This document shows, piece after piece, positions 32,301-43,507 of a stretch of DNA of 64,000 nt. The notes below the pieces were generated by a model, which was given only the letters and a program-made list of their open reading frames with translations, was not told the DNA's origin and searched no databases. The position numbers were made by a program, and so were the translations under genes. The stretch is from Liolophura sinensis (taxonomy: Eukaryota; Mollusca; Polyplacophora; Chitonida; Chitonidae): NCBI RefSeq assembly GCF_032854445.1, contig NC_088295.1, positions 51,255,249-51,319,248 of the forward strand, in the 5' to 3' direction. The stretch's first letter is position 1; each line of letters starts with the position of its first letter.

Positions 32301-34557
32301 TTCAAAGCTTCATCATCAGACTGGCTTTCATCTAAGCAATGATATATTTATCAAATCAGTATCTTATTAAGTTGTATTTATACCCTTAATGAACACATCG
32401 ACCCTGCTTATTGATTCACCATTAAAACACAGGAACATGTATGTGTATGTGTTGTCACAGAAAATATGGTACAGCGCCTGCTAAACTCATGAAAAAGGAA
32501 AACACAAGTATTTCAAATTCGAAAGGCATTCTTCTTTGACATTCATGAACGCTGGAACCCAAGCTTAAAAGTATCACCACTACTGCGATTGATTTTGTTA
32601 TGTTTTCCACATTTATTTACAAATTTTAGAATGATGAATGACCTTCATTTACATTCTCATAAACTGCAAAAAATAAAAACCATGCATTCACCTTATAGTG
32701 CGTCATGTATTTGTAGCTGATTAAGAATTATAAAGTATAGCCTTTCAAATGGCCGCTATCCAATTAACAGTGGACAGTATCCATTACCTAGCAGTGTGGA
32801 ACCGATGGGGGCCCAAGGGCCCACGGTACCCACATTTTTTACATGCCAGTGAAAATTTGATCCAGCATTCAATGCAAAGTATACACTATAGTGCCTAATT
32901 CTAAAATTTCAAATCTTCCACATTTACTGTACTGAAATAAAGAACCAAGACTAGACAAAAATCATTATTTCTTAATCAAACAGATGAAGTGCATAAAAGA
33001 TTGATTCATACCTATCTATAACTGTGGCTGGCTAAATATACAACTTTGGGCAGCACTTTAGCGGAATGGACGCATAATACCTTTATGCCAATAAAAGACA
33101 CAGTATATGTACAAACACCTTTGACTCCTCGTAGTCATTTGACTGAAATATTATTCAGCATGATGAACAACCCCAAGCATACATATACATACATACCTAC
33201 ATACATACATACCTACATACATACATACATACATACCTACGTACATACATACCTACCTACATACATGTACATATATACAAAGCTACATGTGTAAAGGAAG
33301 CAGCTTTCCAGTTCTTATACTGGCATTAGCTGGTGGGAATTTCTCTTTAGCTCAGTAAGTAGAGCACTGAACTTCGGCTGCTGAGACCTGAGTTCAAATC
33401 CTCGTGATTTATTTATCTGATTGGTGTTTTACGCTGTACTCAAGAATATTTCACTTATACAATGGCATGAGGAAACTGGGCAAAGCCCGGGAGAAACCCA
33501 TGACCATCCGCAAAACAGCTGGTCAAACCCTGGTATGACACACGTAGTAAAATCCTTCAACCATTACAAATGTACACAAATAGCAAACAAATTAATGAAA
33601 TATTCACTACTTATTTACTAAATGTAATATAAACACTATACTGATAATATACTGGTACATGAATTTAAAAAAGACAATCTTACTTTTGTTTGGTAATACA
33701 AGAGCAACTGGGTTTCCCGTCCAAACTCTGTACTTGTTTGGAGAGATATAGTTGTCTATGTTGATGTCTTTTACAGCAGGTGTTGATGTCATCCCATGAT
33801 CGCTTGTCACTATAATATTTATATCATCCCAGATACCATGCTTTTTCAGTTTATTAATAAGATAACCCAGGACCCCATCCAACTCTTTAATCTTCTTAAC
33901 AAGGTTGGTGCTATTTGGTCCATATTTATGGCCTGTGTGGTCTGGCTCATTTATGTACAGCAGACCCAGGTTTATGGGCTCTTTTGAAACAAACCAGGAT
34001 ACCAAAATATCCACCCTGGTGTTGAAATCCATTCTTTTGTCAAATAATAAGTATTTTGATGGAAGTCGGCCTTTTTGAACAGCTCCACACCCAGGCCAAA
34101 AAACAGATCCGGAACGCCGCTCTTCCCCAGCCTTTTGATTTGTCACCCATATTGGTTCTGGTCCAGTGTCATACCACTTAGAATCCACCATTTGCGATGG
34201 ATTATTAATTTCATAGACTTCTTTGAAATCGGGATCATAAAACTCATTTGCCACAATGCCATGACTTTCTGCATATAATCCAGTCACCAAAGTCACATGG
34301 TTTGGTAGAGTCTTAGTGGCAAAGACATTTTTCATACCTTTACTGGCCGAAGCACCGTTTCGTATTAAAAAGGTGAAATTTGACACATCTTTTTCTGGCA
34401 ATTTAGTCAAGTAATCCCATCTGAATCCGTCCATTGACACTAATATCAGTTTTGGAATGGTTACACTGGAATGACATTTCACAAAACCATTCCAGTCTAA
34501 CAAGCAAATCAGAAGCACAGACACCAAAATCTGCACACTCACTGACGTTCCCGGCAT
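29258..34557 (-). CDS. ectonucleotide pyrophosphatase/phosphodiesterase, ENPP4/5-like, 4 exons
   Basis: Complete gene: exons 34557-33684, 32331-32155, 30199-29975 and 29346-29258, together 1365 bases and 454 residues (human ENPP4 is about 453, ENPP5 about 477). ENPP enzymes hydrolyse phosphodiester or pyrophosphate bonds of extracellular nucleotides with two zinc ions. Signal peptide about 1-28. Catalytic set: D43 (MDGFRWD), nucleophile T83 (TKTLPNH), D206 and H210 (NEPDHTGH), D253 and H254 (TSDHGM), H354 (GNHGY). The GLYAESHGI and HPIFMAHGPAFK blocks are typical of the ENPP4/5 branch, which lacks the somatomedin-B and nuclease-like domains of ENPP1-3. Several N-glycosylation sequons are present (N60FT, N215ST, N376VT). 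A single membrane helix (about 427-445) with a basic tail ends the protein, so it is type I. All four junctions are GT-AG and each intron lies in phase 1. The start is ATG 34557. ENPP4 versus ENPP5 cannot be decided. Confidence 0.93.
29347..29974 (-). other. ENPP-like intron 3
   Basis: 628-bp intron. It contains a run of 15 G (29765-29779) on the + strand and no other feature I can name. Confidence 0.8.
29975..30199 (-). CDS. ENPP-like exon 3
   Basis: Acceptor TTGCAG, donor T|GTAAGT. It encodes residues 351-425: GNHGYNN with the last zinc ligand H354, MHPIFMAHGPAFK, the family block NTDVYAMMAYVLNIPPAANNGS, and the linker to the membrane anchor. Confidence 0.95.
30200..32154 (-). other. ENPP-like intron 2
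   Basis: 1.95-kb AT-rich intron carrying one copy of the GTGGGCTTTATG inverted-repeat element (30819-31082). Frames of 60-95 codons on the + strand are chance. Confidence 0.75.
30819..31082. mobile_element. MITE-like element, GTGGGCTTTATG family, copy 1
   Basis: The left end 'aaagtgggctttatgagcca' and right end 'ggtccataaagcccacct' are inverted repeats, and weaker pairing extends outward (ATATTTAAATAGTAA with TTAGAATCTAAATG). The interior is non-coding. A second copy lies at 38616-38860, and a partial one begins near 57303. Confidence 0.65.
32155..32331 (-). CDS. ENPP-like exon 2
   Basis: Acceptor GCTTAG, donor G|GTAAGT. It encodes residues 292-350 (with N292 split across the junction), including IPAYYHYKNSRRVTP and LVVADPHYS, the segment where ENPP4/5 proteins carry xPPIxxVAD-type sequence. 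Confidence 0.92.
33040..33176 (+). repeat. SINE family 2, 3' fragment
   Basis: 'Acagtatatgtacaaacacc', 'gactcctcgtagtcatttga' and 'gatgaacaaccccaagcata' match the family 2 terminus of 2010-2098 with substitutions. Confidence 0.65.
33177..33275. repeat. (TACA)n/(TACC)n microsatellite
   Basis: About 100 bp of imperfect TACA repeats with TACC interruptions, directly after the SINE family 2 terminus; it probably grew from that element's ATACATAC tail. Confidence 0.9.
33337..33404 (+). repeat. tRNA-like relic
   Basis: 'Tttagctcagtaagtagagc' resembles an A box with a D-arm (GCTC...GAGC), and 'gagttcaaatcctcg' resembles a B box. No 7-bp acceptor stem closes it, so it is a pseudo-tRNA or an orphan SINE head rather than a functional tRNA gene. 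It abuts a reverse SINE family 1 fragment. Confidence 0.5.
33405..33535 (-). repeat. SINE family 1, 3' part with internal deletion
   Basis: Reverse copy with 'gattggtgttttacgctgta', 'tatttcacttatacaatggc' and 'gcaaagcccgggagaaaccc'. The 'ggccagcattatggtggg' block is deleted. Confidence 0.85.
33684..34557 (-). CDS. ENPP-like exon 1
   Basis: It encodes residues 1-291: signal peptide, MDGFRWD, the nucleophile motif TKTLPNH, NEPDHTGH and TSDHGM. It ends at A|GTAAGA. The open frame runs past the donor into the intron, so a reader using the ORF alone would get a false 318-residue protein. Confidence 0.95.
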
Positions 34558-35313
34558 AATCAAACTTTGTGGCTGTCCGTTTTACACGATAACTATATCG
34601 TTGTAGTTGTTGTAGTTGTTGTAGTGCTAGTTGTTGATCTTATGTTCACGCTCATAACCTTAAACACGTAGCAACCCAAGTGTATGAAATTTAAACACAG
34701 TTCGACCACAAGATCTCCGACATGCATGCATTCAAAGAATATCCGATCCTTTCACTTTCACTTCACGTTGTTTGCGATGTCTACAAATCACTGGAGAGGG
34801 TCATTGCAAGATGGAAATCAAGATTTCATCGGGTCAAGCGTTTGGACCATCAGGTGCAAAACACGTTATCAAAATGATGACGTCACGCGAATGGCCGTTG
34901 ATGTAAAATGCCTGTAACTCCGATACACTGAAACGCATATATTCAGTACGTTTCTGGGTAGGGGCGAGAGCATTTCTCAGCAGTGTATCATTAAATAAAC
35001 GGGAAATGGGTTATTTGTACAATTTTAGGTAAATATGACTAGAATACACAGTCAATAAAGCGTATAGGCTATGGTGAAGAGACACTGCTGAAGAATTTCT
35101 AGACAGATGCACACGTGTTCACGGTTTCGCGTTTGGAACGTAAATTCAATAATCAGGATTCGGTTGTATTTTGGCTTAGTAATGTAGTTCTAGCTCTTTT
35201 CTGCATACTAGCTGACAGTTTGTTTATATTCTAAAGAATAGAAAAACTTGACTTATGATCCGACAATCTAGACTCGTGTCTAATGTGATCTAGAGGCCTA
35301 CATTTAGGCCTAT
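34558..35313. other. 5' flank of the ENPP-like gene
   Basis: It contains a (GTTGTA/GTTGTT)n tract at 34597-34637 about 40 bp upstream of the start codon on the coding strand side, probably in the 5' UTR or promoter. I see no convincing TATA box. Nothing else is identifiable. Confidence 0.4.
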
Positions 35314-35556
35314 CCAAAAATTAATCTGTTAAAATTAACAGAAAGTCTGTTTCTGAGTAATGCTAGAATGTATTCTGTTATTATAACACAATATATGTTC
35401 AACGTAATATCCTGTTAGTATAATAGTATCGTCATGTTGAATAAATATAGAATATGTGTATGATATTTAACAGAATAATCTGCTGCAATAACAGAATACA
35501 TTCTAGCATCCCTCAGATAACAAACTTTCTGTTAAATTGAACAGATTAATTCTTGG
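35314..35556. mobile_element. foldback/MITE-like element, ~70-bp inverted arms
   Basis: The left arm 'ccaaaaattaatctgtt...taacagaaag...atgctagaatgtattctgttatt' pairs with the right arm 'aataacagaatacattctagcat...ctttctgttaaat...aacagattaattcttgg' with few mismatches. The interior of about 90 bp is AT-rich and non-coding. It looks like a non-autonomous DNA element; no other copy was noticed in the window. Confidence 0.7.
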
Positions 35557-37620
35557 AATGAATACATGTATCTTGAATTAATATATTTTAAAGAGGAAAT
35601 AGATTACAAAGCCGATTTTTTCGGCACTTTGAATTGCACAAACTTGTAAATTTCAGTCAGGCCTATGTACGGAGGACAGTTTTCCGAATTGACAATCAAG
35701 AACATGCATACTATGACGGCAATCTTGTTGTAAGTAGGTCAACTGGATGACGCACGTTCAACTTTCTGTGGCGTCATGAATCGTAAGAGCCTGCTTGGCA
35801 CGAATTTTGCCAAGCGGCTTTCTACATCGATGTTCATTAATTTTCGTACATGCATTAATTTTACAGTTCGGCCATGAAACTACTAAAAAAAACAGTCAGT
35901 AATGTGTGAAAACAGAAAATCGCAAGATTTAATCTACTGAAATAAACATTTTCTGAAAGTGCACAAGTCGGGAAAATACAGAAAGTTCTGTTTGAATTGC
36001 TTTAGCCAAAAATTTGCTGCCATTCTCCCGTAAATAGTTGCATTAAAGTGTGATCGAAAAATAGTCCGGCTTTCTGTTGCATGTTGCTGTATGGGATTGC
36101 GCATATATTGTATATTTTCGGTGAATCAAATATAGTTAGCATCAAGTGCGTCAAGATCAGTCGCTCAACCTGTTTTTACGCCATAGTGTTGCACACAATT
36201 TGAACACAGTTGGTCACTGTAATCATCGCAAGCAACAGCTAGGTGACACACATTGTTATAGTTTGCTGAATGTAACTCTCTGTATCGACTAAGACTTCGT
36301 CTTATAACGCGGGCAATTACATTCTGCAGCATTACTTCGACGGGGGGGGGGGGGGGGGGGGGAGGAAATGCCGCCAGCCGTAGGCCTATTCGACCTACGT
36401 GCAAACAGACTGGATCTTCTCACACACTACCAGATGCTCTTGCACGATCGCATTCTGAGAAAGAACTGCCGTCATTTCATTTTTACAAAGGACGCTATTT
36501 TTTTCATGGTAAAAATATTTCCATTTGCGAAAGAAATATTTCCACAGCAGTAGAAATAATATATTTTTCACCAATGTTAAAATGTTGTTCACCATGGTCG
36601 AAAATATGATTTCCAATGCTAGGAAATATTTTTCTATGAAAGAATAATTTACTGTGTGTGAAAAAAGAATTTCCTATGTGCAAAAAAAAAAATCTGGACT
36701 ACTTGAGCATTATGTTGTATATGTTGTAATAAATAAAGGATTCGTTATAAAAGAGCGGAAGTTTTGAAAAGGTAGCTAACCTTTTTTTTCACCCATATAT
36801 TCGTATACGTACATGCATGATAACTTGCGTACAGCTTCAGTGGACGCAAGTCGTTTACAGTTTCAATGCACGCAAGTTAACCTATCTATGACATCATAAA
36901 ACAAGTTGAGGACCACCATTCGTATGACGTCAACATTCTTGCCAGGGTTCTTTTCACCTGAAGAAAAATTTACACTCATCTTGTGGAGATATAGTTCTCG
37001 ATCGGAGTCGACCGGTGTGTGCCGCGATATATGATAACTCGGTAAATTCTGCTTCAACTTTCTCGTATTATTCACTGATGAATAGAAAAACAACTACCAG
37101 TCGATCTTTAGTGGTTTTGAGACAATCACTTGCGATTGATAACATCTCAGGCCATCACAAAATCTCACAGACCGACTTATAGGCCGTGCCGCTGGGTGGA
37201 TTGTCATTGGCTATGGTGGAAAGTTGAGAGGTCACTCTAAGAGGTCAGAGTCGCGGGAGGAAAGGACACCGCAAAGGCGACAAGGAGATCGGAACGAAGA
37301 TAGTGACAACTTAAGGCGGAATTCTTCCAGTCATGGCCATCAGACGGTGACAAAACTAAACAGAACTGCGGCTCAGCGATATATAAGCCAGTATACTGTA
37401 TATCCCAGATATGGCGATATAGCCTAGCTTGACGACAGTTACAGATTTTCCATCGTGTGAGTTCTGTGAGACATGGAATCCTGACAACAGAGGGTGTGAC
37501 TGCGAACCCCGCCCCAGGATGACTGGGGACAAGTACTAAACCTCCCTCCAGGCTGCCACCCACATTTAACACAGGCTAATTCTGTGGCCTAGTAAGGTGA
37601 CAGTTACTTTTCTGGAATAG
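35557..37620. other. no gene recognised
   Basis: It holds a run of 21 G at 36342-36362 and a patch of 'gaaatattt'-type short repeats at 36500-36690. The segment 37180-37440 is somewhat GC-richer with an ATTGG (inverted CCAAT) at 37205 and could be a promoter region for a + strand transcript, but nothing proves it. Confidence 0.4.
36342..36362 (+). repeat. poly-G run (21 G)
   Basis: A run of 21 uninterrupted G. It could form quadruplex DNA and is also a common site of sequencing length error. Confidence 0.95.
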
Positions 37621-37621
37621 T

Positions 37622-37673
37622 ATGCTTTATAGTGGAAAGAATGAATGGAATAATTCGGATCCTACAGCTACAG
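37622..37673 (+). CDS. candidate small exon, uncertain
   Basis: An ATG after TTTCTGGAATAGT opens MLYSGKNEWNNSDPTAT and reaches G|GTGGGT in phase 1, the phase used between all FN3 domains of the downstream gene. It could be an upstream exon of that gene, but it has no signal peptide, is short and lies 10 kb away. It may well be chance. Confidence 0.15.
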
Positions 37674-38615
37674 GTGGGTACGCATACATGTAGTCTTCTT
37701 GCTTATACTTGTAGGCCCCTAGTCATTCATTATTGGCCCTCCCATATAGACCTTTAAATCCGAGAAAAAGCATTCACAGATATTTATTCCTTGTTCAATT
37801 GGCCTATATCACTAACTTTGAAATTTGCTGATGTATGGTATTATTAGTACTTACTTAAAAGATATATTATATTGCAACATGCATGCAGGCTGTATAAATA
37901 CTGGTATTCCAGTTACTATTCGCACATGTTTATCTGTTTCAGAATATATAGTATTTCCCCTGACAACAGTGGGAATGCTTGGCAAAGTAAACACTGCCTG
38001 CATAATTCTGATACATGGTTTGTGGCTTGAAGCGAATGATGTTTTTTTGTTTTCAGTTTTGTTGATAAATTGAAACCTTTTAAGATAAGTGCACACACAC
38101 CAGTCTGCCAAACTATCCCAGCTGAATTTATTTTGAAGCAAATTTAAGTGGGGAATGTGAAAACAGTCTTGATCTTAGCGGACTAGATTGCTGAACTAAA
38201 ATCTGCGGATTATTTCAGCACACACAGGCCGAGTTTTATCGGCTAACTGTTTTTCGTCAGAAAATGTTGGCAAACTGGTGTGTGTACGCCTTGCCTATGT
38301 GAAATGAGAGTGACGTAAGGATATGACGAGTGACATTAGTAAATCCTCACTTGAGCCTGCCTTTGATCAGCACTATAAACCATGCAGTACATATAAACAG
38401 GCTAATGCAATCATTTATGTGTCCATGTAGTTGACTGCAATATTGTGTAAGTTTGTTTTTGTCACTTAGAGGAAAAACCTCTCAGATTCAAAGCAGGCAT
38501 CACTAAGTAGAGCACTTAAAACTGTGCATAGATATACTGTCATTTATTGTTTTTTTAGATTTTTTGTGAAAAAGGGTTAAAGGTGCTGTTTTTGTGAAAA
38601 GAGTTAAAGGTGCTC
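37674..38615. other. no feature recognised
   Basis: AT-rich, no domain or repeat identified by eye. Confidence 0.4.
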
Positions 38616-38860
38616 AAGCATTTGAATTCTAAGGTAGCTTTATGGACCATACTATCAGAGATGAGAAGGTTTGTCACAGGAAGTTTATCCATTTCTAATC
38701 ACGACAATGCATGTTGGAATAACTCTTTTTTTACCTGTGAGTAAAAGAATATTGAAATAACGTTCCCCAATAATTCCTTCCTTCAGGTGAACATCAGGAA
38801 AAAAGGCGATGTGACCGTCGGTATGGCTCATAAAGCCCACCATAGTATTCAAATGTTTGA
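38616..38860. mobile_element. MITE-like element, GTGGGCTTTATG family, copy 2
   Basis: The ends 'catttgaattctaaggtagc' with 'tttatggaccatac' and 'gtatggctcataaagcccac' with 'catagtattcaaatg' form inverted repeats of about 35 bp. The interior shares motifs with copy 1 read in reverse (for example 'gttggaataactcttttt' against 'aaaagagttattccaac'), so this copy is inverted relative to copy 1. Confidence 0.65.
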
Positions 38861-39537
38861 ATTATGAACCTTACTTCATACTTTAGCTTTCTTTTACTTT
38901 AACATGGGACAGTACTTATTTTATTGCCGATCTCAGTGGATTTTCATGGCCATATGGCTTGTGAAACTTTTGATGCACAGTCCGTTCACATACAGTGTCA
39001 CTAGCATTGTTAGTTTGATGGATAAGAGACACAAGGGGTAAAATAAAGTAACCAAAGATTGTGACCATCAGTGCTCCCCAAGTCTACTTTTAATCATCGG
39101 ACAGTTCATGATAATGTGTACACAAGTATGTTTTATACTGAGAGGATAATTTTGCAGACATGCCAAGCATTACGATTTGGGCATAATGATTACGATTTTA
39201 CTGTGTTAATTACGCCATTATGCCCAAGTCATAAATTATTACAATTTCTAGCAAATTTCAAAATTTCCGTCAATCAGTGGAAACAATCTCTGTCCAGTGT
39301 TGTCAGCTCTTGGACTCGTGGCAATCTCTTCACGAGTTGTTGTTCCTTGCCAGCAAATGCCTTGGATTAGAGATTGTCAGGGGCAACGGAGTTTCCGTAA
39401 GTGTTCAGAGATGTAGTTTGTGATTGGCCAGTAGATGTAAACTGACCAATGAGATCTCTTCAGACATTCTTGGTTTTATCATCTACATTAAAACACGGCA
39501 GAATCTGAACATGGTGAAAAAGCACCACAAATCCAGT
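38861..39537. other. no feature recognised
   Basis: A 99-codon frame at 39071-39370 shows no domain. Nothing else is supportable. Confidence 0.4.
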
Positions 39538-39745
39538 GAAAATACAAAAACTGTTGATCAAACGTACAAGTAGGAATACCACTGGGACTGAAAATACAAA
39601 AACTGTTGATCAAACGTACAAGTAGGAATACCACCGGGAGTGAAAATACAAAAACTGTTGATCAAACATACAAGTAGGAATACCACCGGGAGTGAAAATA
39701 CAAACACTGTTGATCAGACGTACAAGAAGGAATACCACTGGGAGC
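39538..39745. repeat. tandem repeat, 52-bp unit, 4 copies
   Basis: Copies start at 39538, 39590, 39642 and 39694. The unit reads 'gaaaatacaaaaactgttga' then 'tcaaacgtacaagtaggaat' then 'accaccgggagt'. Confidence 0.95.
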
Positions 39746-42171
39746 ATCCTGTTACTGTGCAGTTTAGTTGTATTTATAATAGTCAGTTTAGTCGTCACTC
39801 TTGGGTCAGTTTTTGAAATTTGAGCAATTTGGCTTTATACTTATTACACATGAAATAATTTTTTGTCATTAGATAATTATTATTGGTATAAAATAATCCA
39901 AAATATGCTGAGAATCTGAGATAAATAAGGTACCCTATGCTGGGTTCATACGCCTGCTGGACAGCCCTGAAAACTCCTGGACTTGGTTTACCAACCTGGA
40001 AAGTCCTTGAATGTCCTGGAAAATTAAATTAAACTGATACGAGGCATATGTGACATGTTTAATTTATAAAGTTGAACTCCTTGAAATTGTTTTGAAAGGT
40101 CTTCAAAACTCCTTAAGAGGTGCTAGAATTTGTTGACTAACTAAGTGCATGTAACCTGCCTTTATTACTGGTGATAAAATTTTGTCTCATTTTGATAAAT
40201 AATTGTTGGTTTTTTTCCCCAGGTCAAAAAAAAAAAATTTAGAGGTCAAAAAAAGTTGTCACCTCCCTCCAAATGCCTACGACATTTGGGGTGACCACCT
40301 ACACCATTCACATAAATCATTAGGATTTGAATGTTGATCATTGAATGTTGGCATGTCTGATTTTGTATGTCTGACTTGTTTGATGCACCCACTACAAGTT
40401 ACTTAAAGACTCAATCTACACTTAAGCTGTCAGCTTCAGGACTTCCTTGTGATAAGCTTTCAAAATATATGTACATGTATGAGCAAATTTTAGGCAACCT
40501 GATGGATAAAACTCGATCTATTTGATCAAAACAGCACCAAGCACCTGCATCTCACATACATGTACCCTATGTAGGCTGTGAGCCATTAGTAATGTTGTCT
40601 GATTTTAATAAAATTTTGTGTGATGACTCATTTTGTGGTGCCTCAGATCAGTTTGAAGATGAGCTTGGTCAGTACAGTGCAAGATATTTTAGGTTGTGTT
40701 CACATTTTTTGTTCTGTCAGATTGATTTCTATCCATCTGTGGCTGATTATTTTTCCATTTGTCAGGTTTTCTGTAATTCACACTTTACAGAATCCTGAAG
40801 CTGACAGAGTATATGATACACTTACCACACTTTTGGCTGTAGCATGTCTTTAGGTATATCAAATGTATAGACCAAAATGATTTCGGAATGCTTTCATAAT
40901 TTATCCAACTTGTCTGTTTGTGACAGTTAAAAGTAAATTGTAAAAAAAAAAATCAGAGCTGTTAATTTTTATTTTTGACTTTTTTTTTTTTTTTTTGCGG
41001 CTCATGTTCCACATTTTCAAACTCTCATGATCCAGGTTCATACTTTGCTATTCAAACTAAAAAACTGTTAGTCAGATTGGTGATTATGGCTATTTTTGTT
41101 TTAACATATATTTAAGGACCATAATGCCTGTGTGAGCTTAGGAACACATGTACAATCAGTGTTAACAGGAGACAATAAACATTTAACAGAGGCCTATCTC
41201 TTCACAGCAGGTAATCCCCTCAGTGTGTTGATCCCGCTAATCATTGGGAACTAAAATAAATAAGACTGCCATGGTTTACAACATTATACATTTGTCAGAT
41301 TTAATATATTTATGATTTGAATTTAAATATATACATCCTTAAGTGAGCTGGTAGATAAGAAAAAGGAGAATTAAAATGTGATATAAAAAAATAAAAAATG
41401 GCCGAATTTCATGTGAGGCAGTCTAGTATCCAATTTCCAATTAATATCCTAACACCCAAAAAAACTTATCGGTTTTAGTTAATAATTTGGAAGACCAACC
41501 ACATTTGAAACTCTGAGGTTCTGTCTGTAAAGCAAAAAGGATGGGGAATTGTAATATCAGAGGCAAGGATGAAAGTACAGGACTGTATCATACAAAGTTC
41601 AGTCTAAGGCCGTCTGCAGGTTTGACTCTGTTCTCTGTAGGAGCCTACAGGCCTGGGATAGGATAAAGGAAGTGTGGATCAGTGGTCTGTTCAAACATTA
41701 GCTAGGATCACATTTCTGTGTTTACTTTAGGAAGACAAACTACATTCATGTACTTCTCCTGATCAGGGGATATTTTAATGTGGAGAGAGCAAGATGGCTC
41801 TGGATCGTACTAAGCTTTGGACATTCCAGGCATTTTTGTACAAGTTAAGTGTGGTCTTAAAAAAGCCTGGACGGATTAGTGAGCTTCTGAACATATTACA
41901 ATCTAACTGTTATTGCTGGATATGTATCAATATGTTCAGTTAATGAATGACTTGCATGGAAGATGTTCCATAATGAATGTGTCACTTAGCTTCCTTAGGC
42001 AAACTGCGACAATACTGGTTGCATGTGTTGTCAGCATTGTAGGCTAAAGGTCATGTGAGTTCACATGTATCAGAAAGAATATGAAAACCAGCCGTATTTA
42101 CAAAAGAGAGATGTACATTTGTAGAAACAGTAGAAAAAACAGTAAGAGTCAGTAACTGTCCTGACTGTAAG
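39746..42171. other. no gene recognised
   Basis: AT-rich sequence with A and T homopolymers near 40230, 40950 and 40985. Overlapping + strand frames at 40592-40853 have no recognisable domain. It is intergenic or an upstream intron of the FN3 gene. Confidence 0.4.
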
Positions 42172-42179
42172 TATGAATG

Positions 42180-42449
42180 GGGGCCTTCTTGGTTCTGTAG
42201 GTTAGTGCGTTAGCGCAGTGTAATGACACAGGAGTCTCTCACCAATGCGGTCGCTGTGAGTTCAAGTCCAGCTCATGTTGGCTTCCTCTTTGGCCATAAG
42301 TGGGAAGGTCTGCCAGCAACCTGCGGATGGTCGTGGGTTTCCCTCGGGGTGAGCCCGGTTTCCACCCACCATAATGCTGGCCGCCGTCATATAAGTGAAA
42401 TATTCTTGAGTACGGCGTAAAACACCAGTCAAAGAAATAAATAAATAAA
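42180..42449 (+). mobile_element. SINE family 1, full length with target-site duplication
   Basis: Complete copy from 'ggggccttcttggttctgta' to 'aataaataaataaa'. An 8-bp direct repeat TATGAATG flanks it (42172-42179 and 42450-42457). The B-box region 'gtgagttcaagtccagctc' is intact; the A-box region is altered ('ggttctgtaggttagtgcg'). Confidence 0.93.
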
Positions 42450-42457
42450 TATGAATG

Positions 42458-43195
42458 CTGAAGTCATCTGGAGGTATGACCATACATGGATGAAAATGAA
42501 ACAAATATTCAGTGCCATATATTTGAACTGGCCATATACATTTACATCATAATACTTACTGACAATGTTCTTACAAGATTTTAGTGTATTTGTTGCAATT
42601 GTTCAGCAGTTGATAGTCTATTCCATAAGGTTGGATTTGTCTTCAGGTTAATTAGTTCTACAGAGAGGTGTATCAAGAGTGTGATCACTAAGCGATCGCA
42701 AAGTGATCGCAAAGATTACTTAGCTACTTAGTCTGTTTTTGCTCTTTTTTTTTGTAAAAAGGAAGTCTGCGCAGTTTCCATGATACTGTTTCATGTGTAA
42801 AATACCAAGTAATACCAAGAATCCTACGCAATTCGTCATTCACATATGTGCATCCAACATTGTATTAATGTTAATCAGTCACTAGGCCCTAACCTCTGAC
42901 CTTGACCAGAGATGACATTGTAATTGCCTCTTAGTACAGAGTTTCTGATATATTTAATGAGCCCGAATATGCACAATTCATGTTTTTTACAGCTATTTTC
43001 GTGTCTCGTAGATGGTTTGAATGCTCAAACATGCATGTTAGTTGGGATTATTTTTGTATCACGTTTTCTATATGTGTATAGTCACCGTCTTTGGGTTATG
43101 AGACCGCCTTGTATACTAGCACGCACATACACTGTATAGCTCTTTAGAACTGCCCTTGCACTATGTACATGTACCATTCTGAATATTTAAAGACA
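42458..43195. other. no feature recognised
   Basis: Nothing identifiable beyond a small 'gcgatcgcaaagtgatcgcaa' direct repeat at 42692. Confidence 0.4.
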
Positions 43196-43275
43196 TGGCA
43201 GGTCATCATGTAGCGGTTAAGCTGATTGCCTTTAAATGGCAAGGATACATGAGATGTAGGTTCAAAACTGACAAG
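43196..43275 (+). repeat. tRNA-like relic
   Basis: 'Catcatgtagcggttaagct' resembles an A box, 'cctttaaatgg' an anticodon loop with short stem, and 'taggttcaaaactg' a B box. The acceptor stem does not close. It is probably the head of an old SINE, distinct from the heads of families 1 and 2. Confidence 0.45.
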
Positions 43276-43383
43276 GACAAGGAATTTTGTACATTCTCCA
43301 CTCTCGCCAATTGTGGGCTTGTGGTGACAATCGGCTGTAGAGAATGCTCATGTGTGACTACTTACGCAGTCTATCCTTTTTGG

Positions 43384-43507
43384 ATTTATTTATTTGTTTA
43401 TTTGATTGGTGTTTTACGCCCTACTCAAGAGTATTTCACTTATACCACGGCGGCCAGGATTATAGTGGGTGGAAACCAGGCTGAGCCCGAGGGAAAACCC
43501 ACGACCA
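43384..43507 (-). repeat. SINE family 1, 3' part
   Basis: Reverse copy: TTTATTTATTTG tract, 'gattggtgttttacgcccta', 'tatttcacttataccacggc', ending at 'aacccacgacca'. Confidence 0.9.

Larger units (their letters stand above)
32332..33683 (-). other. ENPP-like intron 1
   Basis: 1.35-kb intron holding a SINE family 2 fragment, a (TACA)n/(TACC) microsatellite, a tRNA-like relic and a SINE family 1 fragment, all listed separately. Confidence 0.8.

Noticed and set aside
33337-33404. Functional tRNA gene
   Set aside because: A- and B-box-like segments are present, but no closing acceptor stem. The same applies to 43196-43275 and to the SINE heads.
33607-33683. C-terminal extension of the 318-residue ENPP frame
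   Set aside because: A phase-correct GTAAGA donor at 33683-33682 and the downstream exons, which restore the last zinc ligand and the membrane anchor, show that this part is intron.
37224-37427. 67-codon Arg/Ser-rich frame
   Set aside because: Composition reflects local AGG/GAC-rich sequence; no domain, and an equally long antisense frame covers the same bases.
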